DNA of 13,047 nt, taken from JAYELX01 sp964544065. Lineage in GTDB: Bacteria; Chloroflexota; Anaerolineae; Anaerolineales; UBA11858. Below, piece by piece: positions 6,210 to 12,420 of the stretch (the first letter of the stretch is position 1; each line of letters starts with the position of its first letter). The DNA is taken from contig CAZJBA010000086.1 of NCBI GenBank assembly GCA_964544065.1, forward strand, positions 1-13,047, written 5' to 3'. The position numbers were made by a program, and so were the translations under genes. Below the pieces are notes generated by a model that had not been told where the DNA came from, ran no database searches, and saw only the letters and a list, made by a program, of their open reading frames with translations.

Positions 6210-6953
6210 ATGGAACTCTCCTCGTCCAATATCGAAACCCTCCGTGAGGTGGCGCTCTTTGATGGCTTGGCCGAAGATGGTCTTAATCAGGTGATCGAGG
6301 CCGCTCGCGTGCGTCGCATCGATGATGGCGCCTTTTTCTTCATGGAGGCTGACCCCGCTGAATCGGTTTATGTCTTGCTCGCCGGAAAAGTAAAATTGAC
6401 TCAGGTGACAAGGGATGGCCAGCAGGTCATCTTGGGCTATCTCAGCCCGGGCAGGCAATACGGCATCATCGCGATGGTGCCGGGGCAGCCCTATCCGGTC
6501 TCGGCGCAGGCGATAGGGGCGTGCCGGGCGCTGGTTTGGCATCAAGACACGCTGACCCACCTGGCCGAGCGCTTTCCCCGTCTTGCATTCAACGCCATGC
6601 GCATCATGGCCGGGCAGATTCGCGAGTTCCAGAACCGGGTGCGGGAATTATCGACCCAGCGTGTCGAACGGCGGATTGCCCGCACCATCCTGCGGCTGGC
6701 GCGCCAATCCGGGTGCAAAACGGAACAGGGTGTCCTGGTCGATTTGCCCCTTTCCCGCCAGGACATCGCCGAAATGACGGGAACAACTTTATATACCGTC
6801 AGCCGCGTCCTGAGCGATTGGGAGTCCCGCAGCCTGGTGCAAAGCAAGCGCCAACAGGTGATCATCACCCACCCGCACGGGCTGGTCAGCCTGGCAGAAG
6901 ATATTCCCGTTGGCGATGTTGAACCGGGAGAGATCGATTTGTCCGGGTTATAA
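6210..6953 (+). CDS. Crp/Fnr-family transcription regulator (TTLYTVSR recognition helix)
   Basis: A 247-residue protein. It has a cNMP-type beta-barrel sensor (about 16-115), a long dimer helix (about 118-148) and a winged helix-turn-helix (about 176-230) containing LSRQDIAEMTG and TTLYTVSRVLSDWE. The sensor lacks an N-terminal cysteine cluster, so it is not an FNR-type Fe-S sensor; cysteines C105 and C169 are isolated. NO-sensing DNR/NNR-type members are also cluster-free. In the recognition helix, S198 and R199 match FNR S212/R213, but FNR E209 is replaced by Y195, so altered site preference is expected. That could fit the asymmetric TTGCG/ATCAA sites in this window. The gene stands alone between a hairpin and a strong terminator, with no site copy of its own. 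Confidence 0.88.
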   Translation: MELSSSNIETLREVALFDGLAEDGLNQVIEAARVRRIDDGAFFFMEADPAESVYVLLAGKVKLTQVTRDGQQVILGYLSPGRQYGIIAMVPGQPYPVSAQAIGACRALVWHQDTLTHLAERFPRLAFNAMRIMAGQIREFQNRVRELSTQRVERRIARTILRLARQSGCKTEQGVLVDLPLSRQDIAEMTGTTLYTVSRVLSDWESRSLVQSKRQQVIITHPHGLVSLAEDIPVGDVEPGEIDLSGL

Positions 6954-6978
6954 ATGATTACCGACTCTACAAATAGAA

Positions 6979-7018
6979 ATTCCCGCCAGATTACGTCAGT
7001 CTGGCGGGAATATTTTTT
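6979..7018 (+). terminator. Rho-independent terminator of the first regulator gene
   Basis: A perfect 12-bp stem, ATTCCCGCCAGA (6979-6990) with TCTGGCGGGAAT (7000-7011), has a 9-nt loop. It is followed by A and then six T residues (7013-7018), 25 nt after the regulator stop. Confidence 0.93.
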
Positions 7019-7051
7019 CTATCCTGTTGTTAAAAACTATCTCCGCTTGAA

Positions 7052-7094
7052 TTTGCGCTAGATCAAAGACAGATTGATTGAAGTCAGATATAGT
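7052..7094 (+). promoter_or_regulatory. Class II Crp/Fnr-type promoter, copy 2 (hcp)
   Basis: TTTGCGCTAGATCAAAGA begins at 7052 and TATAGT, the -10, begins exactly 37 bp later at 7089. The site centre is at -41.5 from a start near 7101, giving an hcp leader of about 86 nt. Hcp genes in many bacteria are controlled by FNR-, HcpR- or NsrR-type regulators, which fits. Confidence 0.8.
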
Positions 7095-7186
7095 TCTAAC
7101 CAGTTGGTGGCAGATGTTTCTAAATCAAAGATGAAAAAAAGCCCCTACTGAACCATTCGTCAAAGCTCAAGAGAAAAGGAGTTCGT

Positions 7187-8863
7187 ATGAGTATGTTTTG
7201 TTTCCAATGCCAAGAAGCAGCCCGCAATGAGGGCTGCACCGTCCGCGGTGTCTGCGGCAAAAGCCCCGAAGTAGCCCAATTGCAAGACCTTTTAATCTGG
7301 ACGTTGAAAGGGCTTTCTTTCTGGGCCTCGAATGGCCGCAAGCTGGGCGTTACCAATCCGGCTGCCGATCTCGCCGTCGCGAAAGGTCTTTTCAGCACCA
7401 TCACCAACGCCAACTTCGACCCTGAACGCTTCGTGAAGCTGATTGCGGAAGCCATCGAACTGCGTGATGCGCTCAAAAAAGAAGCTCAAACTGTCTGCAA
7501 GTCCGGACAACAAGCAGAAAAATGCGCTGTTGAACCCCCCGAAGCTGCTCTCTGGCACCCGGAGAATTATGATCTCGAAACCCTGGTTGCCAAAGGGAAA
7601 CAGGTCGGCGTGATGAGCGACGCTGAGCTAGATGAGGATATTCGTTCTTTGCGGGAATTGCTCATCTATGGCCTCAAAGGGTTGGCGGCTTATACCGATC
7701 ACGCCTACGTGCTCGGTGTTTATAACGATGAGTTGTTATTCTTCTTAGAAGAAGGCCTCCTGGCCACCCTGGATGACAGCCTCGGCGCCGATGATCTGGT
7801 CGCTTGGGTTCTCAAGGCTGGCGAGATGGGCGTGCAAGGCATGGCCTTGTTAGACCAGGCCAACACGGGAGCTTACGGTAACCCCGAGCCGACCGAGGTC
7901 AATCTGGGCGTTGAAGAAGGGCCTGGCATTTTGATCAGCGGGCACGACTTGCGCGATATGGAGGAGCTGTTGGAGCAAACGGAAGGCACCGGCGTCAAGG
8001 TATACACGCACGGCGAGATGCTGCCCGCCAACGCCTATCCTGCTTTCAAAAAATATGATCACTTTGTGGGTAATTATGGCGGCTCCTGGTGGCGACAAAA
8101 GGAAGAGTTCGAAAAATTTGGCGGCCCCATCTTGATGACCACTAACTGCATCGTTCCCCCCAAAGAGAGTTACCATAACCGGCTTTTCACCACGGGCTTG
8201 GCCGGCTATCCCGGTTGCGAACATATTCCTGATCGCCAAAATGGTGCCCCGAAAGATTTCAGCGCCCTCATCGCCAAGGCCAAAACCTGCGCTGCGCCGC
8301 AAGCCTTGGAAGACGGGGATATCCCCATTGGATTCGCCCACGCTACGGTGATGAGTGTCGCCGATAAGGTCATTGATGCCGTCAAGAGCGGCGACATCAA
8401 ACAATTTGTGGTCATGGCCGGTTGTGATGGTCGCCAACGTGCTCGGGAATTTTACACAGACATCGCCGACGGCCTGCCGCAAGATCACGTCATTTTGACG
8501 GCTGGCTGCGCCAAATACCGCTACAACAAGCTGAACTTGGGCGATATCGGCGGTATCCCTCGCATCTTGGACGCCGGGCAGTGCAATGACTCCTATTCTC
8601 TCATTTACATCGCCCAGCAATTGGCTGAAGCGTTCGAGTTGGAAGACATCAACGACCTGCCCATCTCCTATGATATTGCCTGGTACGAGCAAAAAGCGGT
8701 GATTGTCTTGATGGCGCTGCTCTCGTTGGGCGTCAAGCATATCCGCTTGGGCCCCACGCTGCCCGCTTTTCTTTCTCCCAACGTTGTCAAAGTTTTGCAG
8801 GATAACTTTGAAATCCAACCGATTGGCACAGTGGAAGAAGATCTCGCCGCCATCACTGCTTGA
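7187..8863 (+). CDS. hcp: Hybrid cluster protein (Hcp, prismane; NO reductase / hydroxylamine reductase), class I
   Basis: A 558-residue cytoplasmic Fe-S enzyme that reduces NO to N2O; hydroxylamine reduction is also seen in vitro. The N-terminal cluster motif is C5-x2-C8-x8-C17-x5-C23, the spacing of class I enzymes from strict anaerobes. The E. coli-type class II has x11 and x6 spacing. Hybrid-cluster ligands are all present: H253, E277, C321, C413, C441, C466, E501 and K503. They correspond to Desulfovibrio H244 to K496 with constant offsets of +9 then +7. C413, in AGCDG, is the predicted persulfide cysteine. AAAAGGAG precedes the ATG. It is transcribed alone from promoter copy 2. No Hcr-type flavin reductase gene is in the window, so its electron donor must be something else. 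Confidence 0.97.
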   Translation: MSMFCFQCQEAARNEGCTVRGVCGKSPEVAQLQDLLIWTLKGLSFWASNGRKLGVTNPAADLAVAKGLFSTITNANFDPERFVKLIAEAIELRDALKKEAQTVCKSGQQAEKCAVEPPEAALWHPENYDLETLVAKGKQVGVMSDAELDEDIRSLRELLIYGLKGLAAYTDHAYVLGVYNDELLFFLEEGLLATLDDSLGADDLVAWVLKAGEMGVQGMALLDQANTGAYGNPEPTEVNLGVEEGPGILISGHDLRDMEELLEQTEGTGVKVYTHGEMLPANAYPAFKKYDHFVGNYGGSWWRQKEEFEKFGGPILMTTNCIVPPKESYHNRLFTTGLAGYPGCEHIPDRQNGAPKDFSALIAKAKTCAAPQALEDGDIPIGFAHATVMSVADKVIDAVKSGDIKQFVVMAGCDGRQRAREFYTDIADGLPQDHVILTAGCAKYRYNKLNLGDIGGIPRILDAGQCNDSYSLIYIAQQLAEAFELEDINDLPISYDIAWYEQKAVIVLMALLSLGVKHIRLGPTLPAFLSPNVVKVLQDNFEIQPIGTVEEDLAAITA

Positions 8864-8919
8864 TCATGCGGCTATCTTTTCCTAACCATCCGGAACCCTT
8901 TCGTCGTTGAACATCCTTT

Positions 8920-8954
8920 ATCGTCCCCTCCTCGATTTCAGAGGAGGGGACGAT
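8920..8954 (+). terminator. Strong stem-loop after hcp, without a clear T-tract
   Basis: A perfect 14-bp stem, ATCGTCCCCTCCTC (8920-8933) with GAGGAGGGGACGAT (8941-8954), has the 7-nt loop GATTTCA, 57 nt after the hcp stop. Neither strand has a T run beyond it. It may stabilise the 3' end or act as a weak or Rho-assisted terminator. Confidence 0.6.
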
Positions 8955-9028
8955 CGCTTGTGATATGCTCCCCTGATTGCGTTGATGCTTCTGTTTCAAC
9001 ATTTGGGCGATCATGATGATGGCTTGAG

Positions 9029-9071
9029 TTTGCGCTAGATCAAAGATGTTTTAATCAAGACATGCTATCGT
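9029..9071 (+). promoter_or_regulatory. Class II Crp/Fnr-type promoter, copy 3 (DUF1858-DUF166-cupin unit)
   Basis: TTTGCGCTAGATCAAAGA begins at 9029 and TATCGT, within GCTATCGT, begins 37 bp later at 9066. Copy 1 has the same GCTATCGT. The predicted start is near 9078, leaving a leader of about 150 nt before the first sizeable gene. The rest of the 8864-9226 gap holds the hcp stem-loop, a possible leader peptide and a second hairpin. Confidence 0.78.
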
Positions 9072-9123
9072 GAGAATGAAGGCAGTGTTTGTCAGTTAGG
9101 TGATTGAAAGGGGTGTCTTGGTC

Positions 9124-9180
9124 ATGAATCAATTGTCCACCTTCTTGGCCCCAGCGCCTGGCCTTTTGACTGAGAGGTGA
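9124..9180 (+). CDS. Possible 18-residue leader peptide
   Basis: ATG at 9124 opens an 18-codon frame reading MNQLSTFLAPAPGLLTER. It is preceded by GAAAGGGG about ten nt upstream and lies wholly within the leader of the copy 3 transcript. Its last codon and TGA stop sit inside the left arm of the hairpin at 9175-9207, so a ribosome translating it would open that hairpin. It has no run of one amino acid that would suggest classical attenuation. It may be a chance frame. Confidence 0.25.
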   Translation: MNQLSTFLAPAPGLLTER

Positions 9181-9207
9181 CCGCTCCATTTTCTGGGGCG
9201 GTCACCT
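9175..9207 (+). promoter_or_regulatory. Leader hairpin upstream of the second DUF1858 gene
   Basis: AGGTGACCGCTCC (9175-9187) pairs with GGGGCGGTCACCT (9195-9207) over 13 positions with one G-T wobble and a 7-nt loop. It is about 20 nt before the ATG at 9227 and has no T-tract. Possible roles are mRNA stabilisation or translational control. Confidence 0.5.
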
Positions 9208-9226
9208 AGCTGAACGAAAGATAACC

Positions 9227-9445
9227 ATGAAAAAGAAACCAATTACATCCGACTTGATCATCGCCAATGTCCTCGATCGATGGCCCCAAACCGTTGAGGT
9301 TTTCCTCGAGCACCGGATGAGTTGCCTGGGTTGTTACATGTCCTGTTTTGATACCCTCGAAGACGCCGTTCAAATTTATGCTTTGTCCCGGGATTCTTTC
9401 CTTGCCGAACTCAATCAAATTGCTTGTGTCCAGACCGAGTCCTGA
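9227..9445 (+). CDS. DUF1858 / hybrid cluster protein-associated redox disulfide protein (copy 2)
   Basis: A 72-residue paralogue of the protein at 4018-4251. It shares ITSDLIIA, DRWP-x-TVEVFL, RMSC-x-GC, FDTL and QIYAL. The redox pair is C33/C36 (CLGC), and an extra cysteine at residue 40 gives CLGCYMSC, which copy 1 lacks (Arg there). The C-terminal cysteine (C67) is retained. Three clustered cysteines could allow metal or Fe-S binding rather than simple disulfide exchange. It is the first gene of the copy 3 unit, directly downstream of hcp, which is the usual setting of this family. The DUF166 gene begins 11 nt after its stop. Confidence 0.86.
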   Translation: MKKKPITSDLIIANVLDRWPQTVEVFLEHRMSCLGCYMSCFDTLEDAVQIYALSRDSFLAELNQIACVQTES

Positions 9446-9456
9446 AGCGAGAAAAA

Positions 9457-10227
9457 ATGCGTATTTTAGCAATCATTTCCGGACAATACGGCCAACGACA
9501 TGTCGATAACCTCCGCGCCTATGGGCCTGACGAGTGGGAAATCCATATCTGGCAAGCCCCGCCGGTTCTGCCGCCTGTGATCGATGATCCCGAAGACCAT
9601 TTGCCGGACGAGTTTCCTCCAGTTGACTTGATTCTCTCGTTTGCCGAACACAAAGGCGTGGCCGAATTGTTGCCCGACATCGCAGCGATGACCTCGGCTC
9701 ACTCGGTGCTGGTCGCCGTTGATGATGCCGCCTGGCTGCCCCGAGGGCTGGCTCGGCAGTTGCGCGGCTGGTTGGCCGACCTCGATGTGGCTTGTGTGAC
9801 CCCCAAGCCGCTCTGCTCGCTAACCGAGATGGACTATGGCATCGCCTTCCGGGAACGAATCCCTTACGATGATGTCACCATTGCTGCCTTCGCCCGCCGC
9901 TTTGGCCAGCCCAAATTGGCCCTCACCATCGACCCGGAGACCCGCACGATTACCGCCGTCGATGTCGAGCGCGACGCCGTTTGTGGCTGCGCCCGTGCCG
10001 TTGCCGAGGGCTTGATCGGGGTCTCCGCCGACAAGGCTGAAGAGCGCGCCGGGTTGTTGCATCATCACTACCCTTGTTTGGCCAGCATGCAAAAATTAGA
10101 AGCGTTCAATCACGATACCCTCATGCATGTCTCCGGCCACATCATCAAGGAGCAGGTTGGCGAACAGGTCAAGCCGTTCAAGAAAGTGCGCTACATCCGC
10201 CCGCGGATTGGAAAACGCAGTCAATGA
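9457..10227 (+). CDS. DUF166-family protein with conserved cysteines
   Basis: A 256-residue soluble protein resembling the DUF166 family, best known from methanogens and other anaerobes, where it is sometimes annotated as thymidylate synthase-related without experimental support. The N-terminus (MRILAIISGQYGQRHVDNL) suggests a Rossmann-like fold. Five cysteines are present: C113, C120 (PKPLCSLTE), C176 and C178 (VCGCARAVAEGLIG), and C207 (LHHHYPCLASM). The CGCA and HHYPCLASM motifs look like metal or Fe-S ligands. The start is set at 9457; a longer frame from 9424 overlaps the preceding gene. Its position between a DUF1858 gene and a cupin, beside hcp, implies a redox role in the same stress, but the reaction is unknown. 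Confidence 0.75.
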   Translation: MRILAIISGQYGQRHVDNLRAYGPDEWEIHIWQAPPVLPPVIDDPEDHLPDEFPPVDLILSFAEHKGVAELLPDIAAMTSAHSVLVAVDDAAWLPRGLARQLRGWLADLDVACVTPKPLCSLTEMDYGIAFRERIPYDDVTIAAFARRFGQPKLALTIDPETRTITAVDVERDAVCGCARAVAEGLIGVSADKAEERAGLLHHHYPCLASMQKLEAFNHDTLMHVSGHIIKEQVGEQVKPFKKVRYIRPRIGKRSQ

Positions 10228-10301
10228 GGGAAAGAAAGGTTTGAACAATGATTACAAAGAAGCTTGCAGATACCGGCATCATGGAGAATGCCCATGGTGT
10301 T

Positions 10302-10309
10302 GATGCCCG
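10302..10309 (+). repeat. Left target-site duplication of the MITE-like element
   Basis: GATGCCCG directly before the element, repeated exactly at 10441-10448. Confidence 0.85.
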
Positions 10310-10440
10310 GGTGGTGGTTAGATAGTAAGTGACGCTTAAAAAGCAGGTAGACTAAAATGCTCTAGGCGGCGTCCCCGCCGCCGAGGACGGCGGCTAGAGC
10401 ATTTTGGAAGACAACCATCACTTATTTTGTTACCACCATC
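10310..10440. mobile_element. MITE-like non-autonomous element, 131 bp
   Basis: The ends form imperfect terminal inverted repeats of about 25 bp. The left end begins GGTGGTGGTTAG and contains AGTAAGTGAC; the right end, reverse-complemented, begins GATGGTGGTAAC and contains AATAAGTGAT. The core is a long palindrome: AAAATGCTCTAG (10354-10365) with CTAGAGCATTTT (10394-10405), plus GGCGGC/GCCGCC and a second GGACGGCGG arm. It carries no frame for a transposase and is flanked by the 8-bp duplication GATGCCCG. I cannot name the parent insertion-sequence family. Confidence 0.85.
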
Positions 10441-10448
10441 GATGCCCG
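10441..10448 (+). repeat. Right target-site duplication of the MITE-like element
   Basis: GATGCCCG directly after the element. The cupin reading frame resumes here. Confidence 0.85.
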
Positions 10449-10773
10449 TAATCTATACAATACTCCTGAAGCGATGGTTACAGTGATCACGCTTGAGCCT
10501 GGCCAATCCTTGAAACGTCACATCACACCGGTTGACGTAGCTTTCTACGTTCTGAGTGGCAAAGGGATTGTAGAAGTCGGCGACGAGAAGCAAGAAGTCA
10601 CCGCCAACACGTTAGTAGAGAGCCCCACGGACATCATCCACTGTTGGTACAACGAGAGTTCACAACCGCTTCGCTTCATGGTTGTTAAAGCCCCTCGGCC
10701 AAAGCGTAAGACGGTTTTCGTAAGCGATGCATGACCTGAATTCAACGTTTAGATTCCGGACAAACAGGAGACG

Positions 10774-11193
10774 ATGCCCCTTTTAACCCGCACTTATCTG
10801 AAAACGTCGCTAATTTACTTTTTCTTTGCCCTGTTGCTCGCTCTGCTGCTGGCCTCCGGCCAGGTGGCGAATCTACCCGAATCGATCGCCGTCTTGCGCC
10901 CGATCTACTTGCATCTGTTCGTGGTCGGCTGGATTTCACAGATCATTTTTGGGATGATGTATTGGATGCTGCCCAAGCTGACCAAGGAAAATCCGCGCGG
11001 CAATATCTGGCTGGCCTGGGCGACATACGGGTTGATCAACTTGGGTTTGATCATGCGCTTGGTCACCGAGCCGCTGCATGCCCTGCGCCCCAGCACCCTT
11101 TGGGGAACGTTGTTGGCTCTTTCGGGGGTTTTGCAATGGCTGGGCGGCATTTTGTTGATCGCCACCATGTGGAAACGGGTGAAATACCGATGA
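10774..11193 (+). CDS. Small four-helix membrane protein, haem-copper oxidase subunit I-like (first of a pair)
   Basis: A 139-residue protein with four predicted membrane helices (about 12-29, 42-66, 77-97 and 110-131). Helix 2 carries LRPIYLHLFVVGW (H47, G52-W53) and ends YWMLPK. It is followed by PRGNIWLAW. The H ... GW ... W-x-x-P pattern resembles small proteins often annotated as cbb3-type oxidase subunit I-like or NorB/NnrS-like, which are too short to be oxidases. AGGAG lies three nt before the ATG, a short spacing. Its stop overlaps the next ATG by 4 nt (ATGA), so the two are co-translated and probably form a complex. No second haem or copper ligand set is visible within this protein alone. 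Confidence 0.75.
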   Translation: MPLLTRTYLKTSLIYFFFALLLALLLASGQVANLPESIAVLRPIYLHLFVVGWISQIIFGMMYWMLPKLTKENPRGNIWLAWATYGLINLGLIMRLVTEPLHALRPSTLWGTLLALSGVLQWLGGILLIATMWKRVKYR

Positions 11194-11621
11194 AATTACC
11201 CCGTCTGACCGGCTGGTCGATCCGGATCGCCTTTGGCTATCTCTTTGTTGGCTTCACGCTTGGAGCCTTGCTTCTCTGGCAAAAAGGTCTCTTTTTGCAC
11301 CCCTCGGTCTGGTTGCTCCTGCCCGCCCATATCGATTTTCTCTTGATCGGCTGGACGGTGCAATTGACCCTGGCAATCGCTTTTTGGATCATGCCGCGGT
11401 TTGGCGGCGTGGAAACCAAGCGCGGCAACGTCACGTTGGCTTGGATGGCCTTCATCTTGCTCAACGCTGGTGTCCTGTTGGTGGCGATTGCCCCGTTTAC
11501 GCCCGCTCAAACCGGTTTCCAATTGGCCGGGCGGATTGCCGAAGCGGCAGCGGCGTTGATCTTTGTGGTCTACGCCTGGCCGCGGATCAAACCCTGGGGC
11601 AAAAGAACGGTTACAGGATAA
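11190..11621 (+). CDS. Small four-helix membrane protein, paralogue of the preceding gene
   Basis: A 143-residue protein with four helices, homologous to the preceding one. The shared frame is H47 on helix 2 (LPAHIDFLLIGW), GW, then FWIMPR with the same 15-residue distance from the G to the P. The RGN-x-x-LAW motif and a helix with LNAG also match. Histidine-to-GW spacing differs (7 versus 5 residues). The start overlaps the previous stop as ATGA. Side by side the two give eight helices, which suggests a split or duplicated subunit with haem or quinone contacts at the interface; this is inference. The second regulator gene starts 6 nt downstream, so the three genes probably form one transcript. 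Confidence 0.75.
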   Translation: MKLPRLTGWSIRIAFGYLFVGFTLGALLLWQKGLFLHPSVWLLLPAHIDFLLIGWTVQLTLAIAFWIMPRFGGVETKRGNVTLAWMAFILLNAGVLLVAIAPFTPAQTGFQLAGRIAEAAAALIFVVYAWPRIKPWGKRTVTG

Positions 11622-11627
11622 GCCGCG

Positions 11628-12302
11628 ATGAGCCATCAATCAGACCCCCTCGATACCTTTTCGCAACTTCCTCCTGAGATCAACGCTGCTTTGCGCCAAT
11701 CCCTGCATGTGTGCACCTATGCTCAGGGAACGCCCATTTTTCATCAGGCCGACTCCCCTGAGGCTGTCTATCTGGTCGCCAGTGGACGGGTCAAGATTAC
11801 AAGAATTACAGCTAAGGATTATGAAAGCATCCTGTGTGTGCGCGGCCCCGGCGAATATTTTTGTCCCGTTCCCCTGCTAGATGGAAACGTGCATTTGGGT
11901 ACAGCGTACGCTCTAACGGATGTGACCTTGTTTTGGGTTGAGCGTGAGTCGTTCCAACGGCTTTGTGAGCAAAGCTCTGAATTGTTGGCGCTTGTGCAAG
12001 GCGACTGCCTGGCTGAAGTTCGCAACTTGCTTCATCGGCTGGAGGCTTTTGCTTTCCGGAGCGTGCGCGAACGAGTGGGAATCGCCTTGCTTGAGGAGAC
12101 GTGCTGCCAGCCCCCCGATGACCAGCCATCCAACCGGCTTGATCTCACCCAAGAGGAGATAGCCGGGTTGATCGGCGCGTCACGCGAGAGCGTCTCCCGG
12201 AATTTGCGTGCCCTCGAAGAGGAGGGGATTTTGGAGCTGGGACGGGGGCGAGTCATAATCCAAGATCGGGAACGACTTTCAGATTTGGTTGACCATCTAT
12301 AA
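11628..12302 (+). CDS. Crp/Fnr-family transcription regulator (CRP-type SRESVSR recognition helix)
   Basis: A 224-residue protein: sensor beta-barrel (about 15-115), dimer helix (about 117-145) and winged helix-turn-helix (about 171-212) with LTQEEIAGLIGASRESVSRNL. R186, E187 and R191 have the exact spacing of CRP R180, E181 and R185, which read TGTGA half-sites. The TGTGACCTAGATCACA site lies 39 bp after this gene's stop, before the last gene, and is the natural candidate target. The protein is unusually cysteine-rich (C29, C70, C79, C113, C127, C159, C160) but lacks the FNR N-terminal cluster arrangement. A haem or thiol sensor is possible but not shown. It starts 6 nt after the membrane-protein pair. 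Confidence 0.88.
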   Translation: MSHQSDPLDTFSQLPPEINAALRQSLHVCTYAQGTPIFHQADSPEAVYLVASGRVKITRITAKDYESILCVRGPGEYFCPVPLLDGNVHLGTAYALTDVTLFWVERESFQRLCEQSSELLALVQGDCLAEVRNLLHRLEAFAFRSVRERVGIALLEETCCQPPDDQPSNRLDLTQEEIAGLIGASRESVSRNLRALEEEGILELGRGRVIIQDRERLSDLVDHL

Positions 12303-12340
12303 TCCTTCAACGACTCAACCCAGATAATCGACCTCGCTTA

Positions 12341-12383
12341 TGTGACCTAGATCACAGACGAATCATTAAAAATGGTTCATAAT
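12341..12383 (+). promoter_or_regulatory. Class II CRP-type promoter (copy 4, variant half-sites)
   Basis: TGTGACCTAGATCACA (12341-12356) is a perfect TGTGA-N6-TCACA with the same CTAG-containing core as the other three sites. CATAAT, a near-consensus -10, begins exactly 37 bp after the site start (12378), the spacing of copies 1-3. The predicted start is near 12390, with a leader of about 31 nt. Confidence 0.8.
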
Positions 12384-12420
12384 GCTCATACTATCCGTTA
12401 TTTGCGAAAGGAGTCTATCT

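Larger units (their letters stand above)
10248..10734 (+). pseudogene. Cupin-domain protein gene, interrupted by a MITE-like insertion
   Basis: ATG at 10248, after GAAAGG, encodes MITKKLADTGIMENAHGVDA before the inserted element brings a TAG at 10323. After the element the same protein resumes in DARNLYNTPEAMVTVI and runs to the TGA at 10732-10734. Removing the element plus one target copy (139 nt) rejoins one frame, GVDARNLYNTPE, giving a small cupin of about 115 residues. The barrel motif GQSLKRHITPVDVAFYVLSGKG and the second motif SPTDIIHCWYN (H-x3-N) are intact. As 139 is not a multiple of three, read-through cannot restore the protein. An internal ATG at 10474 could give an 86-residue fragment lacking the first strands. 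Such cupins usually bind a metal; the substrate is unknown. Confidence 0.85.

Noticed and set aside
7850..8818. Long minus-strand frame (322 codons) antisense to hcp
   Set aside because: Hcp on the plus strand is certain, with all ligands present. The antisense frame has no family features.
8920..9207. CRISPR array or inverted-repeat mobile element between hcp and the DUF1858 gene
   Set aside because: The two hairpins differ in sequence, are not regularly spaced repeats, and have no flanking duplication.
10474..10734. A complete 86-residue cupin starting at 10474
   Set aside because: The in-frame sequence continues upstream to the MITE junction and the missing N-terminus is found on the other side of the element, so this is the 3' part of a broken gene. 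A truncated product remains possible.
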